Assembly: GCA_947478535.1 (NCBI GenBank)
Contig: CANJXD010000097.1
Location: forward strand, 1-14,060
Origin: Acetobacteraceae bacterium
GTDB lineage: Bacteria; Pseudomonadota; Alphaproteobacteria; Acetobacterales; Acetobacteraceae
Length of the DNA stretch: 14,060 bases
Direction of reading: 5' to 3'
The notes beneath the pieces were generated by a model, which was not told where the DNA came from, made no database searches, and saw only the letters and a program-made list of their open reading frames with translations. The position numbers were made by a program, and so were the translations under genes. Shown here in pieces: positions 1-6,643 of this stretch; within the stretch, counting starts at the first letter, position 1, and each line of letters opens with the position of its first letter.

Positions 1-84
1 CGAGGCGCTGTCATAGGCGTCGGAATTGCCATTCGGGCCCGCATTCGGGTTCGGGTCGTTCGCACGCGCATCGGCGTCAGACAT
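1..84 (-). CDS. gyrB: DNA gyrase subunit B, N-terminal fragment (runs off the window edge)
   Basis: Only the first 28 codons lie inside the window, reading from ATG at 84 towards position 1. They encode a low-complexity Asn/Asp/Pro-rich leader ending in YDSAS. That ending matches the start of the conserved GyrB block that continues SIKVLKGLDAVRKRPGMY in the family. GyrB is the ATPase subunit of the type II topoisomerase that introduces negative supercoils. An AGGAG ribosome-binding site lies at 96-100, 11 nt before the ATG. The gene follows recF on the same strand with a 65-bp gap, the classic recF-gyrB order, which strongly supports the call despite the short fragment. The ATPase and toprim domains are outside the window and cannot be checked. 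Confidence 0.85.
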   Translation of the reverse strand, partial: MSDADARANDPNPNAGPNGNSDAYDSAS

Positions 85-137
85 GCCGGCGGAAGCTCCT
101 CGGAATCGGGCTCGGAAGGACGGGCTGTTGGAAGGGG

Positions 138-167
138 TCTATAGCCGATTCAGGCCGGGTTTGGCAC
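138..167 (-). promoter_or_regulatory. Putative gyrB promoter
   Basis: On the minus strand GCTATAGA (145 down to 138) matches the alphaproteobacterial housekeeping -10 pattern GCTANAWC well. A weak -35 hexamer GTGCCA (167 down to 162) lies 18 bp upstream of the TATAGA core, inside the recF 3' end. Transcription would start near 131, giving a leader of about 47 nt with the AGGAG site. This would let gyrB be expressed independently of recF. It is motif-based only. Confidence 0.4.
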
Positions 168-1316
168 GGGGTAGTTCGCCAGGGGCGAAAGCCCGCCCGG
201 CGAGGCGCCAAAACCCTCCGCCAAGCCTTGCAAGGGGGCGAAAATCTCGGCCTCCGTCCCGGTCAGGAAGACCTGCGCCGGCAGCGCTGCGAGGGCGGCG
301 TACAGTGCCTCCCGCCGCGCCTGGTCCAGATGGGCAGCGACCTCATCCAGCAGCAGCAGCGGCGCGAAGCCCCGCGCGGCGCCGATCAGCGCGGCATGGG
401 CGAGCACGGTGGAGACCAGCAGCGCCTTCTGCTCCCCCGTCGAGCACAACTCCGCCGGCTGGCCCTTGGGCAGGTGGATCAGTGCCATATCCGTCCGGTG
501 CGCGCCGCTCTGCGCCCCGCCCGCCGCCGCATCCCGCCCTCGTTGGACCGCGAGGTCCGCCCGCAGCTTCTCCTCCACCGCCAGCGCCGGCGCTTCCGCC
601 AGCGCGGCGGCGAGGGGGCAGAGCAGGTCCATCCGCGCCGCCGGGAAGGCGCCGGTGGCCGTCCCCGCCTCCAGCAACGCGTTCAGGCGGGTGGCCAGCG
701 CCCGTCGGGCCGCGACGGCTGCCACGGCATGGCGCGCCATCTGGTCCTCCAGCGCCGCGAGCCAGCCGGCATCCCGCCTCCCCTCGGCCAGCAGCCGGTT
801 GCGGCCGCTCATCGCCGTGTCATGCGCCGCGACTTCCCGGGCATGGCCGGGTTCCAGCGCCCAGACCAGCCGATCCAGGAACCGCCGCCGGCCCGAGGCG
901 CCTTCCTGGAACAGCCGGTCCATCTGCGGCGTCAGCCACACCGCCCCCGCCCGCCGGGCCAATTCCGCCTGGCTTTTGGCGGGTTCGCCATCCAGCGTGT
1001 ATTTTCGCCGGGTCGCATCCCCGGGTTCAGCGCCCGAGCCGGCCGTGCCGGTGCCAATCTCAGCCGGCCCATCGGGTCCATCAAAGGCCCCCCAGGCACC
1101 CCAGGGCCGAGGCCCCTCTCCGGCAGGGCGCCGCCCGATCTCACTCGCCTTGGCCCCTCGCAGGCCGCGGCCCGGGCCGAGCAGGCTGATGGCCTCGAGG
1201 AGGTTGGTCTTGCCCACGCCATTGGGGCCCGCGATGACGACGATGCGGGCGGAGAACTCGGCCTCGAAGCGCGGATAGGACCGGAACTCCGAAAGCCGGA
1301 GGCGCAAGAGGCGCAA
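150..1316 (-). CDS. recF: DNA replication and repair protein RecF
   Basis: RecF is an SMC-like ATPase that helps load RecA at single-strand gaps and stalled forks. The 388-residue product is near the family length (about 360-390). Seen in sequence: the N-terminal L-SEFRSYPRF strand, Walker A GPNGVGKT at residues 30-37, an ABC signature STGEQKALL at 292-300, and Walker B LLLLDE at 320-325 followed by the D-loop HLD. The family motif GAHRTDM precedes the signature. The start is uncertain: the frame has no ATG or GTG near the conserved N-terminus. It begins with TTG at 1316 or TTG at 1307, and the frame stays open up to about 1385 with only a CTG in between. No good Shine-Dalgarno is visible. 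gyrB follows on the same strand. Upstream, where dnaN is expected, there is a gap and then a paaG-like gene. Confidence 0.95.
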   Translation of the reverse strand: MRLLRLRLSEFRSYPRFEAEFSARIVVIAGPNGVGKTNLLEAISLLGPGRGLRGAKASEIGRRPAGEGPRPWGAWGAFDGPDGPAEIGTGTAGSGAEPGDATRRKYTLDGEPAKSQAELARRAGAVWLTPQMDRLFQEGASGRRRFLDRLVWALEPGHAREVAAHDTAMSGRNRLLAEGRRDAGWLAALEDQMARHAVAAVAARRALATRLNALLEAGTATGAFPAARMDLLCPLAAALAEAPALAVEEKLRADLAVQRGRDAAAGGAQSGAHRTDMALIHLPKGQPAELCSTGEQKALLVSTVLAHAALIGAARGFAPLLLLDEVAAHLDQARREALYAALAALPAQVFLTGTEAEIFAPLQGLAEGFGASPGGLSPLANYPVPNPA

Positions 1317-1359
1317 GGTCGGGGCGTTCAGGGGCGCGGTCTCGGGTGGGGGAAGGAGG

Positions 1360-1389
1360 GGAGTAGGGCGAACGAAGGCGGAACGTCAA
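1360..1389 (-). promoter_or_regulatory. Putative recF promoter
   Basis: The minus strand shows TTGACG (1389 down to 1384), a five-of-six match to the -35 consensus. After an 18-bp spacer comes TACTCC (1365 down to 1360) as a weak -10. The predicted start point near 1353 would leave a leader of about 37 nt before the TTG at 1316. A private promoter fits with recF not sitting behind dnaN here. It is motif-based and unconfirmed. Confidence 0.35.
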
Positions 1390-1476
1390 GGATGCTGGAT
1401 CCAAAACGGAGGGCCAAAATTCTCATCCCCTCTCTGGTAGCCCCGTAACACGCTATCAGCCCCAGACCCCTGGTTT

Positions 1477-1498
1477 CCAAAGGCCCCCTGGCCTTTGG
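1477..1498. repeat. Perfect 9-bp inverted repeat (hairpin 1 of a pair)
   Basis: CCAAAGGCC (1477-1485) and GGCCTTTGG (1490-1498) pair perfectly around a 4-nt loop. The site lies downstream of the paaG-like gene and upstream of recF, both on the minus strand. There is no T-tract, so a classical intrinsic terminator is not clear. Only 10 bp separate it from a second, stronger hairpin; together they look like one compound element. Confidence 0.6.
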
Positions 1499-1508
1499 CG
1501 AGGAGAGC

Positions 1509-1533
1509 CCGAGAGGGGCGGCGCCCCTCTCGG
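1509..1533. repeat. Perfect 11-bp inverted repeat (hairpin 2 of a pair, possible terminator of the paaG-like gene)
   Basis: CCGAGAGGGGC (1509-1519) pairs perfectly with GCCCCTCTCGG (1523-1533) around a 3-nt loop. It begins about 30 bp past the stop of the minus-strand paaG-like gene, where a terminator would be expected. No U-tract follows on either strand. The very stable GC-rich stem could still stop or protect transcripts, or be a dispersed intergenic repeat. Confidence 0.6.
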
Positions 1534-1562
1534 CCTTGGCGTCAACGTCTCGGGCGGCGCCC

Positions 1563-2348
1563 CTATTCCGGCGCGCCGCTGAACTTCGCCGGCCGCCGGG
1601 CCTGGAATGCCGAGACCCCTTCGGCGTAGTCCGCCCCGCGCCCCAGCGGCTGTTGCGCCGCCGCTTCGGCGGCGAGTGCCGTGGGCAGGTCGGACGTCGC
1701 CCCCGCCTCCAGCAATCGCTTCGTCTCGGCCAGGGCCTGCGCCGGCAGGCGGGCCAGGCGTTGGGCGAGCGCCTCGGCTTCCGCCAGCAGGTCGGCGGCC
1801 GGCACGGCGCGGTGGATCATGCCCATCGCCGCGGCCGCGGCCCCCGTCACGGGGTCCCCCAGCATGGCCAGCGCCCGCGCCCGGGCGGGGCCGACCAGGC
1901 GGGGCAGGGTCCAGGTGGCGCCGCTGTCGGGGGCGAGGCCGATACGAATGAAAGCCTGGATGAAGCGGGCATCCTCAGCGGCGACCACGAAGTCGCAGGC
2001 CAGGGCGATCGCCGCGCCGGCGCCGGCGGCGGTGCCGTGCACGGCGCAGACCACGGGTTTCGGCAGGGACCGCAGCGCCAGCACCAGGGGGTTCCAGCCG
2101 CGTTCCAGCACGGCGCGGAGGTCCACATCGGCGTCGGTCAGGCCGGGTTCGGCGAGGTCCTGCCCGGCGCAGAAGGCCAGGCCTTCGCCGCGCAGCAGCA
2201 GGGCGCGGCAGGTGGGGTCTGCCGCCGCCGCCGCCAGCGCCGCCAGCAGGGCAGCGTGCAGCCCCGCATCGAAGGCGTTGAGGCGCTGCGGCCGGTCCAG
2301 CACCAGGACGACCACGGCGCCCTGGCGTTCGGTGCGAAGCCCGGTCAT
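1563..2348 (-). CDS. Enoyl-CoA hydratase/isomerase family protein, PaaG-like
   Basis: This is a crotonase-fold protein of 261 residues, close to E. coli PaaG, which isomerises the epoxide of phenylacetyl-CoA in aerobic phenylacetate degradation. Visible motifs: RPQRLNAF (19-26), the oxyanion-hole segment FCAGQDL (59-65), PKPVVCAVHG-AAGAGA (96-112), and IGLAPDSGATW (136-146). In the last motif D141 aligns with the catalytic Asp of PaaG. The C-terminal motif YAEGVSAFQARRPAKFSG also follows PaaG. The chosen ATG at 2348 lies 4 bp after the prfC stop codon. A TTG at 2378, overlapping prfC, is a weaker alternative. It is probably cotranscribed with prfC, although the two share no obvious pathway. 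No other paa genes are present, so a general fatty-acid or aromatic acyl-CoA hydratase/isomerase role remains possible. Confidence 0.88.
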   Translation of the reverse strand: MTGLRTERQGAVVVLVLDRPQRLNAFDAGLHAALLAALAAAAADPTCRALLLRGEGLAFCAGQDLAEPGLTDADVDLRAVLERGWNPLVLALRSLPKPVVCAVHGTAAGAGAAIALACDFVVAAEDARFIQAFIRIGLAPDSGATWTLPRLVGPARARALAMLGDPVTGAAAAAMGMIHRAVPAADLLAEAEALAQRLARLPAQALAETKRLLEAGATSDLPTALAAEAAAQQPLGRGADYAEGVSAFQARRPAKFSGAPE

Positions 2349-2352
2349 CGCC

Positions 2353-3972
2353 TCAGCCGCCGCGCTGCATCGCGACAACGCCGTGCTGTTCGCGCACGGC
2401 GTGGAACTTCAGTTCGGGAAAGTCTTCCTCCGCCCGCTTGCGGCGCCAGTCGCTGCCGAACAGGGCAACGTATTCGCCATCATGGTCTTCCGCCGTGTCG
2501 CCACGGTTGGTGGCGGCCCAGCGTTCGATCTGGGCGCGCTCCCCGGCCAGCCAGCGCAGCGTCGTCCAGCGCGTGGCGTCGAAGCCCGCGGGCACGCCGT
2601 ATTCGACCTTGAGGCGGGATTGCAGCACATCCAGTTGCAACTGCCCCACCACGCCGACGACAGGCGCCGAGCCGTCCAGCGGGCGGAAGATCTGCACGAC
2701 GCCTTCCTCGGCCAGCTGGTCCAGCGCCGTGCGCAGCTTCTTCGCCAGCATCGGGTCCTCCAGCCGCACATGGCGGAGGATTTCCGGCGCGAAGGAGGGA
2801 ACGCCGCGGAAGTTGATATCCTCGCCTTCCGTCAGCGTATCGCCGATGCGGAGCGTGCCGTGGTTGGCGATGCCGACGACGTCGCCCGGCCAGGCCTCCT
2901 CCGCCACCTGGCGTTCCTTGGCGAAGAAAAACAGAGGGGCGTTGACCGGCACCTGCTTGCCCGTGCGGACCTGGCGCAGCCGCATCCCCTTGGTCAGCCG
3001 CCCGGAGCAGAGGCGGACGAAGGCCACGCGGTCCCGGTGGTTGGGGTCCATATTGGCCTGCACCTTGAAAACGAAGCCGGTCAGGCGCGGCTCCTCCGGC
3101 AGCACCGGCCGTGGGTCCGCGGCACGGGCGCCAGGCGGCGGGGCGAAGCGGGCCAGGCCCTCCAGCAGGTGGCCGACGCCGAAATCCCGGAGCGCGGAGC
3201 CGAAATACACCGGCGTCAACGTGCCCTGGCGGAAGGCGTCGAGGTCAAAGACGCTGAGCCCGGCCTCGGCGAGGAGGATATCCTCATACAATTGCGTCGC
3301 CCGTTCCTCGCCCACCAGTTGGGCGATGCGGGGGTCATCGGGGCCGGAGACGGGGATGCCCTCCTCCTCCGTCGCATCCACCGGCATCAGGCGTTTCGCG
3401 AGAATGTCGTAGGTGCCCCAGAAGGTGCTGGCGCGGCCGACCGGCCAGGCGACGGGGGCGGCATCCAGCGCCAGGGTCTGCTGGATCTCCTCGATCAGCT
3501 CGAAGGGATCGCGGGCCTCGCGGTCCATCTTGTTGACGAAGGTGACGATCGGGATGTCCCGCAGGCGGCAGACCTCGAACAGTTTTCGCGTCTGGCTCTC
3601 GATGCCCTTGGCGGCGTCGAGGACCATCACGGCGGCGTCCACGGCGGTCAGCGTGCGGTAGGTGTCTTCCGAGAAGTCTTCATGGCCCGGCGTGTCGAGC
3701 AGGTTGAAGACGATGCCCGCGCGCTCAAAGGTCATGACGGAGGTGGCGACGGAAATGCCGCGATCCTGCTCGATCTTCATCCAGTCGGACCGGGTGCGCC
3801 GGGCATTGCCCTTGGCGCGCACCGCACCCGCCAACTGGATGGCGCCGCCCTTCAGCAGCAGCTTCTCCGTCAGCGTGGTCTTGCCGGCGTCGGGGTGGGC
3901 GATGATCGCGAAGGTGCGGCGCCGCGCGGCTTCCCGGGCGACGGCTTCGGGGGAGGTGGTGGTCTCGCTCAT
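2353..3972 (-). CDS. prfC: Peptide chain release factor 3 (RF3)
   Basis: RF3 is a translational GTPase that removes RF1/RF2 from the ribosome after peptide release. The 539-residue product compares with 529 in E. coli. The GTPase motifs are complete: G1 AHPDAGKT (25-32), the switch region IEQDRGISVATSVM (67-80), G3 DTPGHEDF (93-100) and G4 NKMD (147-150). The SDWMKIEQ signature and the TFWGTYD segment are typical of RF3 rather than EF-G. The start is ATG at 3972, giving MSETTTSPEAV and the conserved R-RRTFAIIAHPD block. No Shine-Dalgarno is visible, but a GCTATACC -10 sits only 8-15 bp before the ATG, so the mRNA may be leaderless. A paaG-like gene follows after 4 bp. The gene is divergent from a sulfotransferase-like gene. 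Confidence 0.97.
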   Translation of the reverse strand: MSETTTSPEAVAREAARRRTFAIIAHPDAGKTTLTEKLLLKGGAIQLAGAVRAKGNARRTRSDWMKIEQDRGISVATSVMTFERAGIVFNLLDTPGHEDFSEDTYRTLTAVDAAVMVLDAAKGIESQTRKLFEVCRLRDIPIVTFVNKMDREARDPFELIEEIQQTLALDAAPVAWPVGRASTFWGTYDILAKRLMPVDATEEEGIPVSGPDDPRIAQLVGEERATQLYEDILLAEAGLSVFDLDAFRQGTLTPVYFGSALRDFGVGHLLEGLARFAPPPGARAADPRPVLPEEPRLTGFVFKVQANMDPNHRDRVAFVRLCSGRLTKGMRLRQVRTGKQVPVNAPLFFFAKERQVAEEAWPGDVVGIANHGTLRIGDTLTEGEDINFRGVPSFAPEILRHVRLEDPMLAKKLRTALDQLAEEGVVQIFRPLDGSAPVVGVVGQLQLDVLQSRLKVEYGVPAGFDATRWTTLRWLAGERAQIERWAATNRGDTAEDHDGEYVALFGSDWRRKRAEEDFPELKFHAVREQHGVVAMQRGG

Positions 3973-3979
3973 GCCGGGG

Positions 3980-3987
3980 GGTATAGC
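3980..3987 (-). promoter_or_regulatory. Putative prfC -10 element
   Basis: GCTATACC on the minus strand (3987 down to 3980) fits GCTANAWC at most positions. No convincing -35 is seen at 16-18 bp. The expected start point, near 3973, falls at or beside the ATG at 3972, which implies a leaderless or near-leaderless prfC transcript. Confidence 0.4.
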
Positions 3988-4017
3988 CGCCCCCGGCAGG
4001 CGCGGCGATGGGGGCCA

Positions 4018-4046
4018 TTGACGCCATCCCGATGCGGCGTGATACG
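4018..4046 (+). promoter_or_regulatory. Putative promoter of the sulfotransferase-like gene
   Basis: TTGACGC at 4018-4024 matches the alphaproteobacterial -35 consensus TTGACGS exactly. A weak -10 (GATACG, 4041-4046) follows at a 17-bp spacing. The predicted start point lies next to the ATG at 4054, again suggesting a leaderless message. The -10 is poor, so confidence is limited. Confidence 0.3.
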
Positions 4047-4053
4047 CGACCTC

Positions 4054-5064
4054 ATGCATCCCGGCCGCCTTGTCATTCTGCATATCGGCGGGGAGAAGAC
4101 CGGCTCCACGACCCTGCAGGCCACCTTCGCCGCCAATCGCGCGGCGCTGGAGGCGCATGGCGTTCTCTACAGCCGCGCGGCGGGCACGCAGAACCACGTG
4201 AATCTGGCGCTTCACGCCACCCAGGGCCAGGGCACGCAGGATCTGCGGGCCATGGCCGGGCTGGCCGATGACGCCGCCTTCGCCGGGTTCCTGGCAGACT
4301 TCCCCCGCCAGATCGAGGCCGAGGCCAAGGCGAGCGACGCCCGGGTGATCTTCTACTCGAACGAGCACCTCGCCTCCCGCATCCGGGATGCGGAGGGGGT
4401 CCGCCGGGTGTGGGACCTGCTGGGGCCGATCGCCGAGGAAATCCGGGTGCTGTTCTATGTGCGCCCGCAGCCGGAACTGCTGGTGGCGGGCTGGTCCACC
4501 ATGCTGAAATCCGGCTCCGCCGAGCCCTTCGACCCGGACCGGCTGCAGGAAGCCGGCACGCCGCTGGACCATGCCGCGATCCAGTATCGCTGGGGCCAGT
4601 GCTTCGGCGATGACTACTGGATCATCCGCCCCTACCAGCTCCATGGCCTGGTGGAGCGGGACATCGTCGCGGATGTGCTGGCGAGTTGCGGTATCCCGGC
4701 CGAGGCGGTGCCGCGCCGCCTGCCGCCGATGAACCGCAGCCTGGATGCCGCGACGGCGGAATTCCTGCGCCTGTTCAACGCCGCCAACGGCCCGGAAACG
4801 CCCGGCCGAGGCCAGTTGATCCAGGCGCTGGAAGCCGTCTCCGACGGACCGCCGATCTGCCTGCCGCCGGAGGAAGCCGCGCTGGTCGCGGACCGCTTCG
4901 CCGAGTGCAACGCCTGGCTGGCGCAGCGCCTGCTGGGGCGGGACACCCTGTTCGAGGAGACCCCGCCCTCCGCCGGCAGCCTGCCGGCGCTGGATACGGC
5001 GGGCGCGGTGCGGATCGCGACCCGGCTTTGGCGTCTGGCGCAGGAGACGGCGCCCAAGGCATGA
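4054..5064 (+). CDS. Sulfotransferase-like P-loop protein
   Basis: The 336-residue product begins with a hydrophobic strand and HIGGEKTGSTTLQ (residues 10-22), the form of P-loop that binds the 5'-phosphosulfate end of PAPS in sulfotransferases. A second element, FYVRPQPELLVAGWS (134-148), places R137 and S148 where the 3'-phosphate-binding Arg and Ser are expected. Later RPYQLHGLVERDIVADVL (192-209) and MNRSLD (226-231) resemble segments of bacterial carbohydrate-type sulfotransferase proteins. No signal peptide or membrane segment is seen, so it is likely cytosolic. The ATG at 4054 was chosen because it directly precedes the P-loop strand; an in-frame GTG lies at 4039. There is no Shine-Dalgarno. 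It is followed on the same strand by a Bug receptor after 26 bp. No glycosyltransferase or PAPS synthesis genes are nearby, so the acceptor is unknown. Confidence 0.72.
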   Translation: MHPGRLVILHIGGEKTGSTTLQATFAANRAALEAHGVLYSRAAGTQNHVNLALHATQGQGTQDLRAMAGLADDAAFAGFLADFPRQIEAEAKASDARVIFYSNEHLASRIRDAEGVRRVWDLLGPIAEEIRVLFYVRPQPELLVAGWSTMLKSGSAEPFDPDRLQEAGTPLDHAAIQYRWGQCFGDDYWIIRPYQLHGLVERDIVADVLASCGIPAEAVPRRLPPMNRSLDAATAEFLRLFNAANGPETPGRGQLIQALEAVSDGPPICLPPEEAALVADRFAECNAWLAQRLLGRDTLFEETPPSAGSLPALDTAGAVRIATRLWRLAQETAPKA

Positions 5065-5090
5065 TCGGGCGACCAAGCCAGGGGTTCGCC

Positions 5091-6071
5091 ATGCGTCGTC
5101 GCCATCTGCTGCCGCTCTCCGCCGCGGCCCTGTTCGCGCCTGCCATCCAAGCCCCGGCCCAGGCCCAGCCGCCCTTTCCCCAGCGGGTCGTGCGACTGAT
5201 CGTGCCCTTCCCGCCCGGCGGCACGACGGATGTGCTGGCCCGCGCCATCGCCCAGAAATGGCAGGATGCCTGGGGCCAGCAGGTGGTGGTGGACAATCGC
5301 GGCGGCGGCGGCGGCGTGATCGGGACGGAAGCGGTGTTCCGCGCGGCGCCGGATGGCTACACGCTGGTGCTCGGCAACAACCAGACTCATGGCACCAACG
5401 GCGCGCTGATCCCCGGCCTGCCGTATGACCCCGCAGGTTTCGCTGCCATCACGCTGGTCGCCCGCGCGCCGCATGCGCTGGTGGTGCCGGCCGCCTCTCC
5501 CGCGCGGACGGTGGCGGATCTCGTGGCGCTGGGGCGCCAGCCAGGGCGGGGGCTTTCCTATGCCTCCTCCTCCGCCGGCTCCTCCTCCCACCTGATGAGC
5601 GAGACGTTCGCCAGACGGAACGGGATGACGGTGACGCATGTCCCCTATCGCGGCGCGGCGCCGGCCTCGGTCGATCTCGTGGCGGGGGTGGTGGATTTCA
5701 TGATGGCGACCTGGGCGAGCGTCTCCGCGCTCGCCGCCGATGGCCGCATCCGGGCGCTGGGGGTGGGGGGGGAGGAGCGCTTCGCCGACGTGCCGCTGGT
5801 GCCGACGCTGCGCGAACAGGGCTACGACTATATCAGCGGCGATGCCTGGTTCGGCATGTTCGCCCCGCAGGGCACGCCGGCCCCCGTGCTGCAACGCATC
5901 CAGGACGCCACCGTCGCTGCGCTGGCGGACCCGGTGGTGCGCGGCCGGCTCGAAGCCGCGGGCTTCCGGGTCTCGACCATGGAGGTCGCGGCCTTCGCGC
6001 GCTTCCACCAGGCGGAGGTGACGCGCTGGGCCACGCTGGTGCGCGAAAGCGGCGTGACGCTGAACCAGTAG
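5091..6071 (+). CDS. Bug/TctC-family periplasmic solute receptor (tripartite tricarboxylate transporter type)
   Basis: These periplasmic proteins bind carboxylates and other small organic acids and sometimes deliver them to TctAB permeases. The mature part shows the diagnostic PFPPGGTTDVLAR (39-51), DNRGGGGGVIG (68-78), the APDGYTLVLGNN segment and a VPYRG motif in the second lobe. An N-terminal MRRRHLL followed by an Ala-rich stretch ending APAQAQ is a signal peptide, probably cleaved near residue 25. I chose ATG 5091 (326 aa) because AGGGG lies about 7 nt upstream. ATG 5061 overlaps the previous stop codon as ATGA and would add ten residues before the signal sequence. No tctA or tctB gene is in the window, so this is an orphan receptor. 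The ligand cannot be predicted. Confidence 0.93.
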   Translation: MRRRHLLPLSAAALFAPAIQAPAQAQPPFPQRVVRLIVPFPPGGTTDVLARAIAQKWQDAWGQQVVVDNRGGGGGVIGTEAVFRAAPDGYTLVLGNNQTHGTNGALIPGLPYDPAGFAAITLVARAPHALVVPAASPARTVADLVALGRQPGRGLSYASSSAGSSSHLMSETFARRNGMTVTHVPYRGAAPASVDLVAGVVDFMMATWASVSALAADGRIRALGVGGEERFADVPLVPTLREQGYDYISGDAWFGMFAPQGTPAPVLQRIQDATVAALADPVVRGRLEAAGFRVSTMEVAAFARFHQAEVTRWATLVRESGVTLNQ

Positions 6072-6081
6072 CCGCCTTGCT

Positions 6082-6089
6082 GCTATAGG
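6082..6089 (+). promoter_or_regulatory. Putative arfB -10 element
   Basis: GCTATAGG at 6082-6089 resembles the alphaproteobacterial -10. No good -35 is visible. A start point about 7 bp downstream would be near 6096, two or three bases before the arfB ATG. The AGGG at 6087-6090 could instead act as a weak ribosome-binding site on a longer transcript from upstream. Confidence 0.35.
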
Positions 6090-6098
6090 GTCCCCATC

Positions 6099-6509
6099 AT
6101 GGCCCGCATCCCCGAAATTCCCGATGACGCGCTGGAGGAACGCTTCCTGCGCGCCTCTGGCCCTGGCGGGCAGAACGTCAACAAGGTGGAGACGGCGGTC
6201 GAACTCCGGCTCGACCTGACGCGCCTCGACATGACGGACTCGATGTTCCGCCGGCTGCGGGTGCTGGCCGGGCGGCGCATCACGCTGGACGGCGTGCTGG
6301 TCATCCAGACGCAACGCCACCGCACCCAGGACCGCAACCGGACCGAGGCGCGGGAGAAGCTGGACGAGCTGCTCGCCAAGGCCGCCGAGCCCCCACCCCC
6401 TCCGCGGCGAGCGACGCGGCCGACCCTCGCCTCGAAGAAGCGGCGGCTGGAGGGCAAGGCGATCCGAGGTGCGGTGAAGAAGGAACGCGGCCGGCCCCAA
6501 GAAGATTGA
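6099..6509 (+). CDS. arfB: Alternative ribosome-rescue factor B (codon-independent peptidyl-tRNA hydrolase)
   Basis: ArfB (YaeJ/ICT1 family) enters ribosomes stalled at the 3' end of truncated mRNAs and hydrolyses the peptidyl-tRNA. The 136-residue protein (E. coli about 140) has the class-I release-factor GGQ loop, SGPGGQNVNKV (20-30), with Q25 preceded by the catalytic glycines. It lacks the codon-reading domain of RF1/RF2. The C-terminal tail, RPTLASKKRRLEGKAIRGAVKKERG after a Pro-rich linker, is strongly basic. It matches the mRNA-channel-binding tail typical of ArfB. The start at ATG 6099 gives MARIPEIPDDALEERF, as in relatives. It lies 27 bp after the Bug receptor stop. A length and tail this complete argue against a truncated RF2. 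Confidence 0.95.
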   Translation: MARIPEIPDDALEERFLRASGPGGQNVNKVETAVELRLDLTRLDMTDSMFRRLRVLAGRRITLDGVLVIQTQRHRTQDRNRTEAREKLDELLAKAAEPPPPPRRATRPTLASKKRRLEGKAIRGAVKKERGRPQED

Positions 6510-6570
6510 CGCGGTGGATTGAGGGAGGCCTCAGCCTGACGCCTGAGTTTCCAGCGCGCGCGGGGTGGAA

Positions 6571-6599
6571 TTTCCAGGCGCCGTGCCACGCGCTATCCT
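6571..6599 (+). promoter_or_regulatory. Putative promoter of the gene at 6634
   Basis: TTTCCA (6571-6576, four of six -35 positions) is followed after exactly 17 bp by TATCCT (6594-6599), within GCTATCCT. The start point would be near 6606, inside the 124-bp gap after arfB. That gap holds no other clear signal and no convincing terminator for arfB. Confidence 0.4.
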
Positions 6600-6604
6600 C
6601 GCGC

Positions 6605-6643
6605 AATGTTGAACACCGCTTATCCGCCTTCCCATGGCGATTG
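6605..6643 (+). other. Possible 12-codon upstream ORF overlapping the start of the next gene
   Basis: ATG at 6605 opens a 12-codon frame (MLNTAYPPSHGD) that ends in TGA at 6641-6643, overlapping the ATG of the gene at 6634 in another frame. The predicted start point of the promoter just upstream falls at about this ATG, so it could be read as a leaderless mini-ORF that couples to the main start. There is no Shine-Dalgarno, and chance is a real alternative. Confidence 0.15.

Noticed and set aside
228..1448. Open plus-strand frame of 406 codons, and further long plus-strand frames at 26-1189 and 409-1278
   Set aside because: They are antisense to recF, whose Walker A, signature and Walker B motifs are intact. 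Their translations are Arg/Pro/Ala-rich with no recognisable motif, as expected from very GC-rich DNA.
1681..4053. Long plus-strand open frame running into the sulfotransferase-like gene
   Set aside because: It is antisense to the paaG-like gene and prfC, both with complete family motifs. Only the part from ATG 4054 shows protein-like sequence.
3980..4053. Riboswitch or attenuator between prfC and the sulfotransferase-like gene
   Set aside because: The gap is only 81 bp and both predicted transcripts start at or near the start codons, leaving no leader to fold.
3973..5076. Upstream extension of the prfC frame on the minus strand
   Set aside because: The conserved RF3 N-terminus begins at ATG 3972; the extension is antisense to the sulfotransferase-like gene and low in complexity.
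6525..6565. Possible terminator hairpin after arfB (CTCAG and CTGAG arms followed by TTT)
   Set aside because: The stem is only 5 bp with an 8-nt loop and three Ts, too weak to call.
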